A DNA stretch of 10,272 nt from a bacterium. GTDB taxonomy: Bacteria; Patescibacteriota; Minisyncoccia; Minisyncoccales; UBA10102. Of this stretch, positions 1 to 5,403 are shown piece by piece; the first letter of the stretch is position 1, and each line of letters begins with the position of its first letter. Both the position numbers and the translations under genes were made by a program. The stretch is from contig JAUYJZ010000050.1 of the NCBI GenBank assembly GCA_030698465.1, positions 1 to 10,272 on the forward strand, in the 5' to 3' direction. The notes beneath the pieces were generated by a model. The model was not told the DNA's origin. It did not search any database and saw nothing but the letters and a program-made list of their open reading frames with translations.

Positions 1-169
1 TGGCGACCAGCTTTTTTTCTCTTGGAATTTTGGAGACGGGCAGGTTTCAAAAGAGCAGGCGCCTACCCATACGTATGACGAACCCGGAACTTATATGCCA
101 AAGGTTGAAGTCCAAGACCCAAGTGGCGAAAGAGCAACCTGCGCTACGGCCTGGGTGATTGTGGAGTAA
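1..169 (+). CDS. PKD-domain surface protein, C-terminal fragment
   Basis: The frame beginning at base 2 is open to a TAA at 167-169 and gives 55 residues; the 5' part lies outside the window. The peptide carries the PKD-fold signature: WNFGDG near the start, then THTYDEPGTYMPKVEVQD, the classic pattern of a W-FGDG strand followed by H-Y--PG-Y-V-L-V-D. PKD domains are Ig-like beta sandwiches found in secreted or surface-anchored proteins, where they act as spacers or in adhesion and carbohydrate binding. The protein ends within a few residues of the domain, so there is no C-terminal membrane anchor; any signal peptide or catalytic domain must be upstream. The next gene, a secreted pilin-like protein, starts 24 bases later from its own promoter, whose -35 region overlaps this stop codon. 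The domain call is firm; the function of the whole protein cannot be told. Confidence 0.75.
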   Translation, partial: GDQLFFSWNFGDGQVSKEQAPTHTYDEPGTYMPKVEVQDPSGERATCATAWVIVE

Positions 170-187
170 TCCGATGGTTGATATACT
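159..187 (+). promoter_or_regulatory. Extended -10 promoter for the pilin gene, leaderless
   Basis: TGaTATACT at 179-187 is an extended -10 element; TTGTGG at 159-164 is a weak -35 at 17-bp spacing and overlaps the upstream stop codon. Only six bases separate the -10 from the ATG at 194, so transcription would start at or next to the ATG. This predicts a leaderless mRNA and fits the absence of a Shine-Dalgarno sequence. The same geometry is found at 5493-5501 and, on the minus strand, at 3252-3260. Confidence 0.6.
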
Positions 188-193
188 ACACCA

Positions 194-886
194 ATGAAAC
201 CGTTTCTTCTCTTCTTGCTTTCTATCTTTTTGCTCTCTGTCCCTGGGAACAGTGCTGCTTTAAATACAATTGCCCCTGCAAACGGAACTCAAGGAGTAGA
301 GGTGGACGCTTATTTCCAATGGCAGGAAGTCTCGGGAGCCACCAAGTACGTTCTGGACATCGTAAAGTTCACGCAGTCAGAAGATAACATTCCCTCGAGC
401 GTATGTGCGGGAGGAATCTGCTCTTTTGCATTTCTGGATCTTTCCATTGGACGAATTGAGTTTGCAGATTCTTATACTTGGAAGATAACTGCCTATAATC
501 CAGCGGGGAATCCTCTTGATGATTCTGCCCCTGCAACCTTCACAACCGAGCAGGCTCCCGTAGTGCAGCCCCCTCCTGGTCAGCTTCCAGGGAACGGCGG
601 GGAGATTCCAGGAGAAGGAGGACCCGCTATCAACCCCTCCATCTTTAACCCTATTTCTTCTGCAACCCTTAATGAGTTGTTCGAGAACGTTCTCAACTTT
701 CTGTTTGGCATTTCCATTGTTATCCTTCCCATTATTATTATCTATGCTGGTATTCTTTTACTCACTGCCGGGGGAGATCCCACAAAGATTTCCCGGTCGC
801 GCACCATACTCCTCTGGGCGATTATCGCCTTTGCCATTATCTTGTTGGCGCGGGGACTTCCAACAGTGCTCCGCAGCCTTCTTTAA
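194..886 (+). CDS. Secreted Fn3-like protein with C-terminal two-helix T4SS_pilin-type domain
   Basis: 230 residues. Residues 1-21 are a signal peptide (K3, hydrophobic 4-16, cleavage probably after NSA). About 25-118 form a beta-rich module resembling fibronectin type III (FQWQEVSGATKYVLDI early, SYTWKITAYN later). 119-148 is a Pro/Gly linker. The C-terminal 80 residues hold two membrane helices, about 165-192 and 203-221, joined by a short basic loop (TAGGDPTKISRSR). That two-helix block resembles the VirB2/TrbC-like pilins (Pfam T4SS_pilin) common in Patescibacteria. Two cysteines (C71, C76) could form a disulfide. ATG 194 was chosen because it begins the signal peptide and follows a leaderless promoter. 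It is likely a surface or pilus-like membrane protein displaying an Fn3-like module. The family match is made by eye; polymerisation into a pilus is inference. Confidence 0.65.
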   Translation: MKPFLLFLLSIFLLSVPGNSAALNTIAPANGTQGVEVDAYFQWQEVSGATKYVLDIVKFTQSEDNIPSSVCAGGICSFAFLDLSIGRIEFADSYTWKITAYNPAGNPLDDSAPATFTTEQAPVVQPPPGQLPGNGGEIPGEGGPAINPSIFNPISSATLNELFENVLNFLFGISIVILPIIIIYAGILLLTAGGDPTKISRSRTILLWAIIAFAIILLARGLPTVLRSLL

Positions 887-892
887 ATTCTT

Positions 893-921
893 TTGACAAA
901 GGTCTGGGAATTTGGTACTAT
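893..921 (+). promoter_or_regulatory. Strong sigma70-type promoter for rny
   Basis: A perfect TTGACA (893-898) is separated by 17 bp from TACTAT (916-921), with an upstream TG giving an extended -10 (TGgTACTAT). Transcription should start near 928, leaving a 5' leader of about 60 nt before the rny ATG at 991. The leader has no clear Shine-Dalgarno sequence and no obvious stable hairpin. The promoter begins seven bases after the pilin stop codon. Confidence 0.75.
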
Positions 922-990
922 TGTCTTGAGAATTAGCATTTAACCTTGACCCTTGGATGATACAGACATTCCAATCGTTCAATTATCTCA

Positions 991-2484
991 ATGACAACCC
1001 CAATCTTGTTGGCGGCCTTTGGGGTGTTAGCACTAGGGATTCTTCTGGGATATGTACTGAGACAATCCCTTGCAAAACGCCAGGCCGGAACCGTAGAAGG
1101 GCTACTGCAAAAGAAGGTAGCTGCAGCAGAGAAGGAAGCAGAACAGCTTCTTTCTAAGGCTAAAATTCAGGAGGACGAGCGCAGAAAGGCTTTCCTCCAG
1201 ACCGAACAATTACTCTTAAAGCGAGAAGCTGTCTTAGACAGTAAGCTTTTGGTATATGATAAAAAGGAGCAGGAGTTCTTTGCCAAGGTAGACAAACTCA
1301 AAAAGGAAGAAGAGGAACTCAAAGAAACAAAGACGGAAGCTTTACAAAAGTTAGAACAGGTGGCCAAGCTTTCTCGTGAGGAAGCAAAAGAGCAGTTGCT
1401 CAAAGGAGTCCAGGAAGGCTACGAAAAAGATATTCTAGGAAGGATTCGAAAACTTGAAGTGGAAGGGCAAGAACGCTTTGAAGGTAGGGCCAGGGAAATT
1501 CTTTCGTATGCCATCCAGAAAATAGCTGTGCCCGTGGTGCAAGAGGTTTCCACCACCACAGTACCTCTTCCTTCAGAAGACATGAAAGGGAAAATTATCG
1601 GCAAGGAAGGGAGAAACATTAGGGCCTTAGAACGTGCTGCGGGAGTGGAAGTTATTGTAGACGAAACCCCGGAAGCCGTGGTTATTTCTGGATTTGATCC
1701 ATTGCGAAGGCACATAGCAAAGGTAGCTTTAGAGCGCCTAATGAAGGATGGCAGGATTCACCCAGCACGCGTGGAAGAAGAGGTGGCAAAGGTAGAACAA
1801 GAGATTGATCAGCAGATCAAGGAAGCTGGAGAAGCCGCAATCTTTGATGTGGGTATTGTGGGAAGCGATCCCAAGTTGGTTCAGCTGCTGGGAAGATTGA
1901 AGTTTCGTACCTCTTATGGGCAGAACGTGTTGCTTCATTCCATTGAGGTAGCTCATTTGGCCGGAGCTTTGGCAGCGGAAGTGGGGAGCAAGGTAGGCCT
2001 GGCAAAGAAGGCAGGACTCTTTCATGATATTGGGAAAGCCCTAGATCATCAGGTAGAGGGCTCCCACGTAGATATTGGCATGCGCGTGTTGGAAAAGTTC
2101 GGGGTAGAAAAAGAAGTGATTTCAGCCATGAAATCCCATCACGAGCAATATCCGTATGAATCCATTGAGGCGGTCTTGGTGCAGGCTGCCGACGCAATTT
2201 CTGCAGCTCGCCCCGGAGCAAGAAAAGACAGCCTGGAAAACTATTTAAAGAGAATTGCAGAATTAGAGAATGTTGCCAATGCCTTTGAAGGTATTGAAAA
2301 ATCCTACGCCATTCAGGCAGGACGAGAGATTCGGGTATTTGTGAACTCAAAACAGGTATCTGATGTTGAGGCAGAGAAATTGGCAAAAGACATTGCAAAC
2401 CGTATTGAAGAAGACCTGAAATACCCAGGAGAAATCAAAGTAACTCTGGTCCGGGAAAATCGATTCATTGAATACGCCCGCTAA
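991..2484 (+). CDS. rny: Ribonuclease Y (membrane-anchored endoribonuclease)
   Basis: 497 residues, near the usual length of about 510-520. Order of parts: N-terminal membrane helix (about 3-23); long charged coiled coil (about 35-180); KH RNA-binding domain (about 185-245) with the GxxG loop in GKIIGKEGRNIRALE (GKEG at 204-207); HD phosphohydrolase domain from about 310 with H316, the H345-D346 pair in FHDIGKA, H383/H384 and D401; family C-terminal region ending in FIEYAR. RNase Y starts mRNA decay by endonucleolytic cleavage at the cytoplasmic face of the membrane, and the HD metal site is catalytic. All metal ligands expected for the family are visible. The ATG at 991 starts directly at the membrane helix, though no ribosome binding site precedes it. 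It is transcribed from its own strong promoter (893-921). A palindrome and a minus-strand transposase gene follow immediately. Confidence 0.95.
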   Translation: MTTPILLAAFGVLALGILLGYVLRQSLAKRQAGTVEGLLQKKVAAAEKEAEQLLSKAKIQEDERRKAFLQTEQLLLKREAVLDSKLLVYDKKEQEFFAKVDKLKKEEEELKETKTEALQKLEQVAKLSREEAKEQLLKGVQEGYEKDILGRIRKLEVEGQERFEGRAREILSYAIQKIAVPVVQEVSTTTVPLPSEDMKGKIIGKEGRNIRALERAAGVEVIVDETPEAVVISGFDPLRRHIAKVALERLMKDGRIHPARVEEEVAKVEQEIDQQIKEAGEAAIFDVGIVGSDPKLVQLLGRLKFRTSYGQNVLLHSIEVAHLAGALAAEVGSKVGLAKKAGLFHDIGKALDHQVEGSHVDIGMRVLEKFGVEKEVISAMKSHHEQYPYESIEAVLVQAADAISAARPGARKDSLENYLKRIAELENVANAFEGIEKSYAIQAGREIRVFVNSKQVSDVEAEKLAKDIANRIEEDLKYPGEIKVTLVRENRFIEYAR

Positions 2485-2495
2485 AAAATAGAGCG

Positions 2496-2518
2496 AGAGC
2501 AGGGACTGTCCCTGCTCT
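2496..2518. repeat. REP-like palindrome, left copy, flanking the RAYT gene
   Basis: AGAGCAGGGAC (2496-2506) and GTCCCTGCTCT (2508-2518) are a perfect 11-bp inverted repeat around a single T. It lies 7 bp from the transposase stop codon and 11 bp from the rny stop codon. It matches the copy at 3270-3302: with its right flank it shares GAGCAGGGAC, one differing central base, then GTCCCTGCTCTGCTTT. It may also act as a weak 3' hairpin for rny. Confidence 0.85.
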
Positions 2519-2525
2519 GCTTTAT

Positions 2526-3245
2526 CTACTCGATGATTTCTGAACCAAACTGAGCCCCCATTGCTTTATAAGCAATCCAGTCTTTTATTGCTTGACGACA
2601 CTTTTCTTTGCTGCCATAGAAGTTAGTGAAAAATTCACGTTGGGTGACCTGGGGGAATGTAGCAATGCCAGTGTAGTCGCGGTAACTTGACCATCTATAT
2701 TCTTCCAGTTTTTCAAGAGCGCCTAGGCGATCTTTTACTTTTCGTTCTTTCCATTTTGGCTCTGTCAGTTCAATGGGATTTGTATGAACATACGCGAATA
2801 CCACGGCAAGTTGTTCGTCGCTTTGAACAGGCACTCCTCGGTATCGTGATTGGAAAAGGGGTCCTACTCGATTATATTGTTTGTTAAAATACATTGAGTA
2901 GCCCCCAAGTTTTCTCATGAAAAGCGAAATGCCTCCTTCTGTAACTTCATGTACAATCAAATGATAATGATTTGGCATCAGCGCAAATGCGAGTAGGTCC
3001 ACGATTCTCTTTCTGGGTTTTTGTCGCATCGTTTCAATTCTTTGAGCGAGAGTAGGGGCAGTCCCTGCTTGGCCTCTCGCGAGTATATCCCACAAATGGG
3101 ATGAGCTTTCATTATTAAAGAATTCCAAACCTAAGATAAAACGACTGTAATCTTGGGACCTGAGAAAGATGTTTCGTTTTTCCACGCCGCGATTCACGAT
3201 ATGATACATTCTCCCCACTTCAAGCTCTCGAGGTTTGCGAGGCAT
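2526..3245 (-). CDS. REP-associated tyrosine transposase (RAYT, TnpA_REP, Y1 family)
   Basis: 239 residues, a normal RAYT length. The start has the family signature: MPRKPRELEVGRMYHIVNRG followed by VEKRNIF. The HUH metal-binding motif is HYH (H93, H95) in LMPNHYHLIVHE. The catalytic-tyrosine helix has Y116, Y119 and Y124 and continues into NRVGPLFQSRYRG, and WSSYRDY (185-191) is a typical C-terminal motif. These single-strand-specific enzymes nick and move palindromic REP sequences; the gene is flanked by such palindromes at 2496-2518 and 3270-3302. Residues 56-67 are encoded by a degenerate copy of the same palindrome. All catalytic residues are intact, so the gene looks functional. It faces the opposite way to rny and the ABC operon and starts from a leaderless promoter. 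Which Tyr is catalytic cannot be settled here. Confidence 0.93.
   Translation of the reverse strand: MPRKPRELEVGRMYHIVNRGVEKRNIFLRSQDYSRFILGLEFFNNESSSHLWDILARGQAGTAPTLAQRIETMRQKPRKRIVDLLAFALMPNHYHLIVHEVTEGGISLFMRKLGGYSMYFNKQYNRVGPLFQSRYRGVPVQSDEQLAVVFAYVHTNPIELTEPKWKERKVKDRLGALEKLEEYRWSSYRDYTGIATFPQVTQREFFTNFYGSKEKCRQAIKDWIAYKAMGAQFGSEIIE
3046..3080. repeat. Degenerate REP-like palindrome inside the RAYT coding sequence
   Basis: GCGAGAG (3046-3052) pairs with CTCTCGC (3074-3080) around an inner AGGGGCAGTCCCTGCTT. The inner part matches AGGGACAGTCCCTGCTC of the right flanking REP with only isolated differences, and the outer GCGAGAG also appears at 2494-2500 beside the left REP. It is read in frame as residues 56-67 of the transposase, in the variable segment between the N-terminal strand and the HUH motif. 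Confidence 0.7.
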
Positions 3246-3251
3246 ATATTG

Positions 3252-3260
3252 AGTATACCA
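3252..3260 (-). promoter_or_regulatory. Extended -10 promoter of the RAYT gene, leaderless
   Basis: On the minus strand TGgTATACT is followed by six bases (CAATAT) and then the ATG at 3245-3243. The predicted start of transcription falls on or next to the start codon. No good -35 is seen; that position falls within the right REP palindrome (3270-3302), so binding of the transposase or its partners there could affect expression (inference). Confidence 0.6.
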
Positions 3261-3269
3261 CGGATAAGG

Positions 3270-3302
3270 AAAGCAGAGCAGGGACAGTCCCTGCTCTGCT
3301 TT
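3270..3302. repeat. REP-like palindrome, right copy, flanking the RAYT gene
   Basis: AAAGCAGAGCAGGGAC (3270-3285) and GTCCCTGCTCTGCTTT (3287-3302) form a perfect 16-bp inverted repeat around one A. It is the longest and cleanest of the three copies and lies 24 bp upstream of the RAYT start codon. In plus-strand orientation it shares the right-hand GTCCCTGCTCTGCTTT exactly with the copy at 2496-2523. Confidence 0.88.
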
Positions 3303-3327
3303 GGTTTCAACCCAGGGGGGTAATTTT

Positions 3328-3365
3328 ACAGAAAACCGCCCTTGAAGGCGGTTTTCTGTTTTCTT
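3328..3365 (+). terminator. Rho-independent terminator, probably the original rny terminator
   Basis: ACAGAAAACCGCC (3328-3340) pairs perfectly with GGCGGTTTTCTGT (3347-3359) over a six-base loop, followed by TTTCTT. The T tract follows on the plus strand only, so it stops rightward transcription. The only rightward gene upstream is rny, ending 844 bp away, with the minus-strand RAYT unit in between. This suggests the RAYT unit was inserted between rny and its terminator. Confidence 0.8.
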
Positions 3366-3424
3366 GGAGCAGGTTCATACGTCAAATGAGAGTCCGCTAG
3401 AACCTCGCTTGAGAAGAGAAAAGA

Positions 3425-3433
3425 TGCTACCAT
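3425..3433 (+). promoter_or_regulatory. Candidate extended -10 promoter for the ABC operon
   Basis: TGcTACCAT is followed by seven bases and the ATG at 3441, close to the leaderless geometry of the other promoters in the window. TTGAGA at 3409-3414 resembles a -35 but is only 13 bp away, too close for standard spacing. No Shine-Dalgarno sequence precedes the gene, which favours a leaderless start, but the -10 is a poor match. Confidence 0.35.
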
Positions 3434-3440
3434 TTATTTT

Positions 3441-4175
3441 ATGCAAGTTATTTTGGAGGTAGAAAACCTCACGAAAATATATCCAAAAGAAGAATTGCCT
3501 GCGGTAGACCACATATCATTCTCTGCGCGCACGGGAGAAATTGTGGGGTTTTTGGGTCCCAATGGAGCAGGGAAAACAACCACTATTCAAATGCTTCTTT
3601 CTTTACTCTCTCCCACCCAAGGGCGCATTAAGATATTTGGGAAAGATTTAGAGCAACACCGAGAAGAAGTGCTCTCGCAGATGAACTTTGTTGGCCCATA
3701 CGCCTCTTTGCCCTATAACCTCTCTCCTAAAGAGAACCTCTTGGTGTTCGCGTATCTTTACGGAGTGCGAGACGCAAAAAACCGGGTGAAGAATCTTATT
3801 GAAGAGTTTCAGCTTTCAACACTCCAAAACCACAGGACAGGAGGCCTTTCTTCTGGTGAACAGACAAGATTGGCAGTGGCAAAAGCGCTTTTAAACAAAC
3901 CCAAACTTCTGCTCTTAGATGAACCCACTGCTTCTCTGGATCCCGCAAATGCCAAAGCTCTCAGGAGCAGAATCACTAATTACGTCAGCAAGACGAACAG
4001 CGCCGTACTCTGGACTTCTCACAATATGCAAGAGGTAGAACAGATGTGCGATCGCGTTGTATTTTTAGCAAAGGGAAAAGTTATTGCAGACGACACGCCA
4101 GCAAATATTAGAAAACAGTTTCAAAAGAAAGATCTTGAAGAATTATTTATTGCCCTAGCTGAGGAAACAATATGA
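3441..4175 (+). CDS. ABC-2 type transporter, ATP-binding protein
   Basis: 244 residues, a normal size for a stand-alone ABC ATPase. Walker A is GPNGAGKT (39-46); the signature is LSSGEQTRLAVAKAL (136-150; consensus LSGGQ, here LSSGE); Walker B is LLLLDEP (156-162) with the D-loop ASLDP; the switch histidine is H194 in WTSHN. The Q-loop position reads VGPYASLPYNLS (84-95), with Pro86 or nearby in place of the usual Gln. The protein energises the membrane permease encoded next: the two genes overlap by four bases (ATGA at 4172-4175), so they are translationally coupled and form one exporter. ABC-2 systems of this size export lipids, polysaccharides, peptides or drugs. The substrate cannot be told from sequence. 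Confidence 0.92.
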   Translation: MQVILEVENLTKIYPKEELPAVDHISFSARTGEIVGFLGPNGAGKTTTIQMLLSLLSPTQGRIKIFGKDLEQHREEVLSQMNFVGPYASLPYNLSPKENLLVFAYLYGVRDAKNRVKNLIEEFQLSTLQNHRTGGLSSGEQTRLAVAKALLNKPKLLLLDEPTASLDPANAKALRSRITNYVSKTNSAVLWTSHNMQEVEQMCDRVVFLAKGKVIADDTPANIRKQFQKKDLEELFIALAEETI

Positions 4176-4972
4176 ATACTTTGCATATCTACGGCATTTT
4201 GCTCAAGAATATTTTGCTGATTAGGCGGAGCTTTCCCCGGCTTGCGGGATTTTTTCTCTGGATTACCTTTGAGCTGTTTTTATGGGGGTTTATCACATTT
4301 TGGCTCCAAGATGTTACCGGAGATTCAGCAGAAATTAATTTTGCGCTTCTCTTGATTACTGCCCTTATTTTTTGGGATATCTTTCATCGTGCCGCACAGA
4401 GTTTTAGTTTTGCTTTTCTTGAAGATATCTGGGCTCGAAACGTCATAAATGTTTTTGCTTCTCCGGTGAGTAGAGGCGAAATGATTATGGGATTTGTCCT
4501 TTTAAGTCTTGTTCAGGCAACAATTTCATTTGTTTATATCACGATTCTTGCCATTTTGCTTTATGCTTTAAATATCTGGGAACTGGGGTTTTACGCTATT
4601 CCCTTGTTTATTAATCTTTTGTTTTTTGGATGGACCATTGGATTAGTCATTATCAGCGTTCTGTTGCGGTTTGGGCCTTCAGCTGAAATGTTCGCTTTCT
4701 TTATCCCCTTTGCCCTGCTCCCCTTCTCTGCGGTGTATAATCCGGTAAGCGCCTTGCCTTTGTTTATGCAAAACATTGTGCAGTTTATTTCGCCTGCCCA
4801 TCTTTTTGAAGGCATGCGCATGATTTTTTTGGAGGGCGTTTTCCCTACCTCTCATATTATTTGGGCAACAGGGCTTAATATTGTGTACTTTGGGTTAGCC
4901 CTCCTTTTGTTTAGCTGGATGGTGAAGGTAGCCCGCAAGAACGGTTTCATTGCGCGCCTGGTCACAGATTAA
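4172..4972 (+). CDS. ABC-2 type transporter, permease protein
   Basis: 266 residues with about six predicted membrane helices: roughly 22-44, 56-74, 98-128, 136-164, 170-190 and 231-251. A cytoplasmic N-terminal stretch (KNILLIRRSFPRL) precedes helix 1, and the basic tail KVARKNGFIARLVTD is cytoplasmic. The arrangement matches the ABC2_membrane family: a single-domain permease that would dimerise and pair with two copies of the upstream ATPase. The start ATG overlaps the ATPase stop (ATGA), and GAGGA at 4161-4165, six bases upstream, is one of the few recognisable Shine-Dalgarno sequences in the window. The gene ends 15 bp before a strong terminator, so the operon contains just these two genes. 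The transported substrate is unknown. The region is T-rich, as expected for hydrophobic codons. Confidence 0.88.
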   Translation: MNTLHIYGILLKNILLIRRSFPRLAGFFLWITFELFLWGFITFWLQDVTGDSAEINFALLLITALIFWDIFHRAAQSFSFAFLEDIWARNVINVFASPVSRGEMIMGFVLLSLVQATISFVYITILAILLYALNIWELGFYAIPLFINLLFFGWTIGLVIISVLLRFGPSAEMFAFFIPFALLPFSAVYNPVSALPLFMQNIVQFISPAHLFEGMRMIFLEGVFPTSHIIWATGLNIVYFGLALLLFSWMVKVARKNGFIARLVTD

Positions 4973-4987
4973 GCTGGATATGCGCCA

Positions 4988-5029
4988 GAAAATAGAAGAC
5001 CGCCCTTGAGGGCGGTCTTCTATTTTCTT
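4988..5029. terminator. Bidirectional terminator between the ABC operon and tRNA-Gly
   Basis: An 18-bp perfect stem: GAAAATAGAAGACCGCCC (4988-5005) pairs with 5010-5027 over a TTGA loop. The outer stem is A-rich on the 5' side and T-rich on the 3' side on both strands, so it can terminate the rightward ABC operon and the leftward tRNA-Gly transcript. The encoded CCA end of tRNA-Gly abuts it directly. The stem top CCGCCCTTGA resembles that of the terminator at 3328-3365. Confidence 0.85.
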
Positions 5030-5102
5030 GGAGCGGGTGATGGGAATCGGACCCACGTAATCTGGTTGGAAACCAGAGGCACTACCATTGTGCTACACCC
5101 GC
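5029..5102 (-). tRNA. tRNA-Gly (anticodon TCC)
   Basis: The minus strand folds into a full cloverleaf: acceptor GCGGGTG/CACCCGC (5102-5096 with 5039-5033), D-stem GCAC/GTGC with AATGGTA loop, anticodon stem TCTGG/CCAGA around TTTCCAA (anticodon at 5070-5068), and T-stem GTGGG/CCCAT. The discriminator is T and CCA is encoded. The T-loop is TCCGATT, with C where U55 (pseudouridine) is nearly universal; the D-loop GG is kept. It probably belongs to one transcript with tRNA-Pro upstream. Confidence 0.93.
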
Positions 5103-5122
5103 ATATTCAATTTTGGTCGGGG

Positions 5123-5150
5123 GCCAAAAGCCAACTGCTTTGCTTTTGGC
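5123..5150. repeat. Hairpin, CTGC-tetraloop family, copy 1
   Basis: GCCAAAAGC (5123-5131) pairs with GCTTTTGGC (5142-5150); inside, a C/T mismatch, then AA/TT closes a CTGC loop at 5135-5138. GGTCGGGG (5115-5122) immediately precedes it, as it does the related hairpin at 9863. It lies between tRNA-Pro and tRNA-Gly. Confidence 0.65.
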
Positions 5151-5194
5151 GGATTTGCGCGCCGCGAGTCCTCGAGCGACAATAATGCAAATCC
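5151..5194. repeat. Hairpin abutting copy 1, with a 28-nt loop
   Basis: GGATTTGC (5151-5158) pairs perfectly with GCAAATCC (5187-5194). The 28-base interior (GCGCCGCGAG... GAGCGACAATAAT) partly matches 9960-9986 (GCGCTTGCGGG... GAGCGACGTAAG), suggesting another shared core. There is no gap to the preceding hairpin. Confidence 0.5.
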
Positions 5195-5198
5195 AGGG

Positions 5199-5243
5199 CC
5201 CGCTTTGAAAAACTGCTGAAAGCAAATCGTTTTACAAAGCGGG
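5199..5243. repeat. Third hairpin in the inter-tRNA cluster
   Basis: CCCGCTTTG (5199-5207) pairs with CAAAGCGGG (5235-5243); after one A/A mismatch, AAAAC (5209-5213) pairs with GTTTT (5229-5233), and inside TGCT/AGCA can pair over GAA. Total stem about 14-18 bp. It begins four bases after the previous hairpin. Confidence 0.6.
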
Positions 5244-5277
5244 TATAGTTAATCAGCTTGTACAATCTTTCCTTCTG

Positions 5278-5348
5278 TCGGGCTGCTCGGATTCGAACCG
5301 AGACTAAATCCTCCCAAAGGACTAGTGCTGCCGTTACACTACAGCCCG
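5278..5348 (-). tRNA. tRNA-Pro (anticodon TGG)
   Basis: Minus-strand cloverleaf: acceptor CGGGCTG/CAGCCCG (5348-5342 with 5285-5279), D-arm GTGT/GCAC, anticodon stem AGTCC/GGATT around TTTGGGA (anticodon at 5316-5314, with the G37 typical of tRNA-Pro), T-arm CTCGG-TTCGAAT-CCGAG, discriminator A. C1-G72 and A73 fit tRNA-Pro identity. CCA is not encoded (CAG follows), unlike the Gly and Lys tRNAs here, so a CCA-adding enzyme would be needed. Confidence 0.93.
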
Positions 5349-5361
5349 ATAATATGCCGGT

Positions 5362-5401
5362 GCGGTTTTATACGGCTCCGCAGGAGCTTCGCCTAAACCG
5401 C
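5362..5401. repeat. Hairpin with conserved 26-nt core, copy 1
   Basis: GCGGTTT (5362-5368) pairs with AAACCGC (5395-5401). The 26-nt interior (5369-5394) begins TATACGGCTCCGC and contains the small inner stem GCTCC/GGAGC. The reverse complement of 9898-9923 matches it at 24 of 26 positions although the stems there are unrelated. It lies 13 bp upstream of tRNA-Pro (minus strand). The minus strand of the core gives TATAAA at 5371-5366, a possible -10 for that tRNA. Confidence 0.7.
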
Positions 5402-5403
5402 CC

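Noticed and set aside
178..387. 69-codon frame overlapping the pilin start
   Set aside because: Out of frame with the pilin gene, lacking a plausible start signal, and ending within it; the pilin frame has a signal peptide and membrane helices.
1817..2398. 193-codon minus-strand open frame opposite rny
   Set aside because: Shadow of the HD domain coding region of RNase Y; no recognisable protein features and no promoter of its own.
2687..2887. 66-codon plus-strand frame within the RAYT gene
   Set aside because: It lies opposite the conserved C-terminal half of the transposase and has no independent features.
3363..3410. Degraded tRNA after the first terminator (minus strand GAACCTGCTCCA)
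   Set aside because: Only the last dozen bases look like a tRNA 3' end; no acceptor partner, D-arm or anticodon stem can be drawn.
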